Shown one piece after another: positions 6,786 through 9,070 of a stretch of DNA of 9,070 nt. The notes below the pieces were generated by a model. The model worked only from the letters and a program-made list of their open reading frames with translations. It was not told where the DNA came from and did not search any database. Source of the stretch: Rubrobacteraceae bacterium (GTDB lineage Bacteria > Actinomycetota > Rubrobacteria > Rubrobacterales > Rubrobacteraceae); contig JAUJMB010000057.1 in assembly GCA_030447045.1 (NCBI GenBank), positions 1-9,070 of the forward strand. Direction: 5' to 3'. Positions within the stretch are counted from its first letter, which is position 1. Each line of letters starts with the position of its first letter. A program made the translations under genes and the position numbers.

Positions 6786-7517
6786 CTACCCTTCGTCCCG
6801 GTTCCTCCTCTGGATAAAACCGGGGACGAGGGAGACGGCGACGAAGAAGACGGCCGCCACGCCGAGGTAGAGGAAGGTCCGCGTCAGGTCTTGCCGGGCG
6901 CTCGCCAGCGAGCCGCCCGCGAACGTGTAGACGGCCGTGCCGGGGACGATGCAGACGCACGTGAGGAGCACGTAGGTGCCGAGGCCTATCCTGGTGATAC
7001 CGTACGCGTAGTTCTGGAGGTTGAAGGGGAAGAGGGGCACCAGCCGCGTGACGAGCAGCATCCGCCAGCCGTGCCTCTCCACCCCCTCGTCTAGCTTCTT
7101 GAGACGCTCGCTGTTGGAGGTCCAGCCCTCGACGAGGCCCCTGGCCGCGTACCGGCCGATCAGGAAGGCCAGCGTCGCCCCGATGGTCGCGCCTATCACG
7201 GCCCACAGGGTGCCCAAGACCGGCCCGAAGACGAGCCCCGCCAGCAGCGAGAGCGGGGTGCCCGGCAAGAACGCCACGGTCGCCACGACGTAGATCGCCA
7301 CGAACACGAGGGGTGCCGCGACCCCGAAGCCGCCGATCCAATTCCGCAGCCGGTCCAACCCGTCCAGGCTGACGTACTGCGAGAGCCCGGTCAGGTGGGC
7401 GACCACGACGAGCGCCACCAGCGCGAGCCCGATGCCGACTAGCTTGCCCGCGTTGGATCCCTTGTTGGGAGACCCCGCGACGCTCCCTTCCCCGGTCTTT
7501 TCGGGCCTCTGGTTCAC
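6786..7517 (-). CDS. TVP38/TMEM64 (DedA/VTT-domain) family membrane protein
   Basis: A 243-residue membrane protein with a hydrophilic N-terminal tail (about 1-23), a TM near 25-45, then the VTT/DedA core. The core has FLPGTPLSLLAGLVFGPVLG (83-102), a glycine-rich helix (AVIGATIGATLAFLIGRYAA), the conserved re-entrant segment TRLVPLFPFNLQNYAYGIT (R158, P161, N166), VPGTAVYTFAGG, and a final TM (about 215-235). Relatives are linked to phospholipid scrambling or undecaprenyl/phospholipid transport, but the function in bacteria of this branch is not settled. The start is GTG 7517, which overlaps the TGA of the upstream oxidoreductase (GTGA). The frame stays open far upstream inside the oxidoreductase gene, but that part is a low-complexity R/G/P-rich shadow and should not be included. 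Proteins in which a TVP38 domain is fused to an FAD oxidoreductase are known, which supports a functional pair here. Confidence 0.88.
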   Translation of the reverse strand: MNQRPEKTGEGSVAGSPNKGSNAGKLVGIGLALVALVVVAHLTGLSQYVSLDGLDRLRNWIGGFGVAAPLVFVAIYVVATVAFLPGTPLSLLAGLVFGPVLGTLWAVIGATIGATLAFLIGRYAARGLVEGWTSNSERLKKLDEGVERHGWRMLLVTRLVPLFPFNLQNYAYGITRIGLGTYVLLTCVCIVPGTAVYTFAGGSLASARQDLTRTFLYLGVAAVFFVAVSLVPGFIQRRNRDEG

Positions 7518-9016
7518 GAACGGAGGTTCTTGACCCGGTCCAGCAGGTGTCGCGCCCCGAAGAAGGTCGAGAAGACCCTCTGGTTGCGGAAAAGCTTCTC
7601 GCGGTAGTAGTTGTCCGCCGCCCGCTGGTTGGCCTGGGCGAGGGTGGGGTAGACGTGGATGGTCGTGGAGAGGGTTCCTATGGGGATGTTTCTCTGCATG
7701 GCGAGGACTATCTCGTGGATGAGGTTCCCCGCGTCCGGCCCTATGATGTGGCCGCCGAGGATCCTGCCGCGCCTGCCGGTGACGATCTTGACGAGCCCGG
7801 TCGTCTCCCCGTCGGCCATCGCCCGGTCCACGTCCGAGAACGGCTGGCGGAAGACCTCGACGCCGTCGTGCTCGCGGCGGGCCTGCTCCTCCGTCAGCCC
7901 GACCCTCGCGACCTCGGGGTCCGTAAAGGTCGTCCAGGGGACGACGCGGTGGTCGGCCTTCGTCTTGAGGGGGAAGAGGGCGTTCCTGAGCGCCGCGCGG
8001 GCCTGGTACTCGGCGACGTGGGTAAAGAGGTACTTGCCGGTTATGTCGCCGGCGCCGTAGACGCCGGGGGCCGTGGTCTGCAGGTGCTCGTCCACCCTGA
8101 GGCCCTTCTCCAGGAGCTCGACGCCCGCGTTCTCGAGGCCAAGGGACCCCGCGGTCGGGGCGCGGCCGGCGGCCACCAGGATCTCCTCGCCGCGCGCCTC
8201 GATCTCGTGCCCCGCCCCGTCTCTGGCGGTCATCACCTTCTCGCCGTCCTCCATCCTGACACTCTCGGCCCTGTAGCCGCCGTGGAATTTCACGCCGTCG
8301 GCCAGGAGCACCCCGCGCAGGATCTCGCCGACCTCCTGGTCTTCTTTGGGGAGGGGGAGGGGCGAGGAGGAGACGAGCGTCACCTCCGAGCCGAAGCGGG
8401 CGAAGATCTGGGCGAACTCGCTGCCTATGGGCCCCGAACCGAGGATGACCAGCGAGCGCGGCAGCCGCCTGAGCTCCAGCGCCTCGACGTTCGTCAGGTA
8501 TCCGACCTCCTCCAGGCCCTCCACCGGCGGCGCGGTGGGGTGGGAGCCCGTGGCTATGATGGCGCTGCGGGTCCTCAGGCGCCGGCCGTCCACCGCCACG
8601 AGGTCGGGCGCCTCGAAGCGGGCCTCTTCGGTAAAGACCTCCACGCCGAGCCCGCGGAAGCGCTCGGGGCTGTCGTGCTCGCCCGCCCTCGCTATGACCC
8701 GCTCCATCCGGTCCATCACCGCCGGGAAGTCCACCTCCGGCCCGCCGCTCCCGATCCCATACTCCTCGGAGTGCCTGACCAGGTGCGCCACGCGGGCGCT
8801 CTTTACCAGGGCCTTCGTCGGGACGCACCCGCGGTAGAGGCAGTCGCCGCCGAGCTTGTCCCGCTCGACGAGGGCGACGCGCGCGCCGAGCGAGGCCGCC
8901 CCAGCCGCGGAGACCAGCCCCGCCGTCCCCCCGCCTATTACCACCAGGTCGTAGTTCGATGCCAAGGTCGTGGCTCCTTCTATCTTTTCCATCCCGCCCC
9001 GAATGGCGCGTGCCAC
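7514..9016 (-). CDS. MerA-like FAD-dependent pyridine nucleotide-disulfide oxidoreductase
   Basis: A 500-residue cytoplasmic flavoenzyme of the glutathione reductase/dihydrolipoamide dehydrogenase/mercuric reductase family. In order: FAD-binding VVIGGGTAGL (25-34), redox disulfide GGDCLYRGCVPTK (C59, C64), NAD(P)-binding VILGSGPIGSEFA (190-202), second FAD motif GVYGAGDITG (318-327), and a dimerisation domain from about 355. No acidic residue ends the second strand of the nucleotide site (VTLVSSS), which leans towards NADPH. It lacks the N-terminal HMA domain and the C-terminal vicinal cysteines of true MerA. The His-Glu dyad of dithiol reductases is Y456 and Q461 (YPTLAQ), so mercury or small-disulfide reduction is doubtful; another acceptor is likely. 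GTG 9016 is chosen because GGTGGAG (9028-9022) lies 5 nt upstream; ATG 8992 is the alternative. TAAACT (9044-9039) may be a -10. The TGA overlaps the TVP38-like start. Confidence 0.9.
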   Translation of the reverse strand: MARAIRGGMEKIEGATTLASNYDLVVIGGGTAGLVSAAGAASLGARVALVERDKLGGDCLYRGCVPTKALVKSARVAHLVRHSEEYGIGSGGPEVDFPAVMDRMERVIARAGEHDSPERFRGLGVEVFTEEARFEAPDLVAVDGRRLRTRSAIIATGSHPTAPPVEGLEEVGYLTNVEALELRRLPRSLVILGSGPIGSEFAQIFARFGSEVTLVSSSPLPLPKEDQEVGEILRGVLLADGVKFHGGYRAESVRMEDGEKVMTARDGAGHEIEARGEEILVAAGRAPTAGSLGLENAGVELLEKGLRVDEHLQTTAPGVYGAGDITGKYLFTHVAEYQARAALRNALFPLKTKADHRVVPWTTFTDPEVARVGLTEEQARREHDGVEVFRQPFSDVDRAMADGETTGLVKIVTGRRGRILGGHIIGPDAGNLIHEIVLAMQRNIPIGTLSTTIHVYPTLAQANQRAADNYYREKLFRNQRVFSTFFGARHLLDRVKNLRS

Positions 9017-9070
9017 TTATTCTCCACCCGCCAGCACCAGTTTAAGCGGAAGTTCTTACGCCCGGATAGT

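Noticed and set aside
6786..8828. A 680-residue fusion protein ending in the TVP38 domain
   Set aside because: Residues upstream of about 7517 are R/G/P-rich low complexity that overlap the well-supported oxidoreductase in another frame. The frame is open only because of high GC.
7514..9016. Genuine mercuric reductase (merA) and mercury operon
   Set aside because: No HMA domain, no C-terminal vicinal cysteines, and no merR, merT or merP nearby. Only the general flavoenzyme fold is shared.
1..9070. CRISPR arrays, tRNA genes, insertion sequences, long direct or inverted repeats
   Set aside because: None were seen on reading both strands; the window is almost fully occupied by ordinary protein genes of uniform composition.

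Overview
The window comes from a very GC-rich bacterium. Its dense, mostly GTG-started genes, repeated GTGA stop/start overlaps, Tat-exported phosphodiesterase, MMPL-type transporter and paired mercuric-reductase-like/TVP38 genes suggest a deep-branching actinobacterium such as Rubrobacter. That assignment is an inference from style and gene content. All eight genes can be given a family.

Layout. (1) Positions 2-1233 (+): a thioredoxin-like gene, cut by the left edge, overlaps a ccdA-type thiol-disulfide transporter gene by 4 nt. The thioredoxin frame contains an in-frame TGA at 161-163, exactly where the first cysteine of the CxxC motif belongs, giving W-TGA-P-K-C. An imperfect 14-bp hairpin with a GTG loop (174-207) follows at the spacing expected of a bacterial SECIS element. 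I read this as a selenocysteine-containing thioredoxin with a UxxC active site. An automatic gene caller would reduce it to a meaningless 77-codon ORF. (2) Positions 1289-3070 (-): a HAD-IIA (NagD-like) phosphatase, and upstream of it a YbhN/LPG-synthase-TM family membrane protein. (3) Positions 3253-6701 (+): an MMPL/RND-type lipid transporter overlapping by 4 nt a Tat-exported nucleotide-pyrophosphatase/phosphodiesterase of the alkaline phosphatase superfamily. This pair is divergent from the YbhN gene. (4) Positions 6786-9016 (-): a flavin disulfide oxidoreductase (MerA-like, without mercury-specific cysteines) overlapping by 4 nt a TVP38/DedA-type membrane protein.

Functionally, the left unit moves reducing equivalents across the membrane: CcdA would reduce the selenothioredoxin outside the cytoplasm. 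The central block is envelope and lipid oriented: flippase-like YbhN, MMPL exporter and secreted phosphodiesterase. The right pair is a soluble flavoenzyme coupled to a membrane partner, an association seen elsewhere as a single fused protein. No tRNA, rRNA, CRISPR array, insertion sequence or long repeat was seen. The main point of interest is the probable unannotated selenoprotein with its SECIS and its translational coupling to ccdA.
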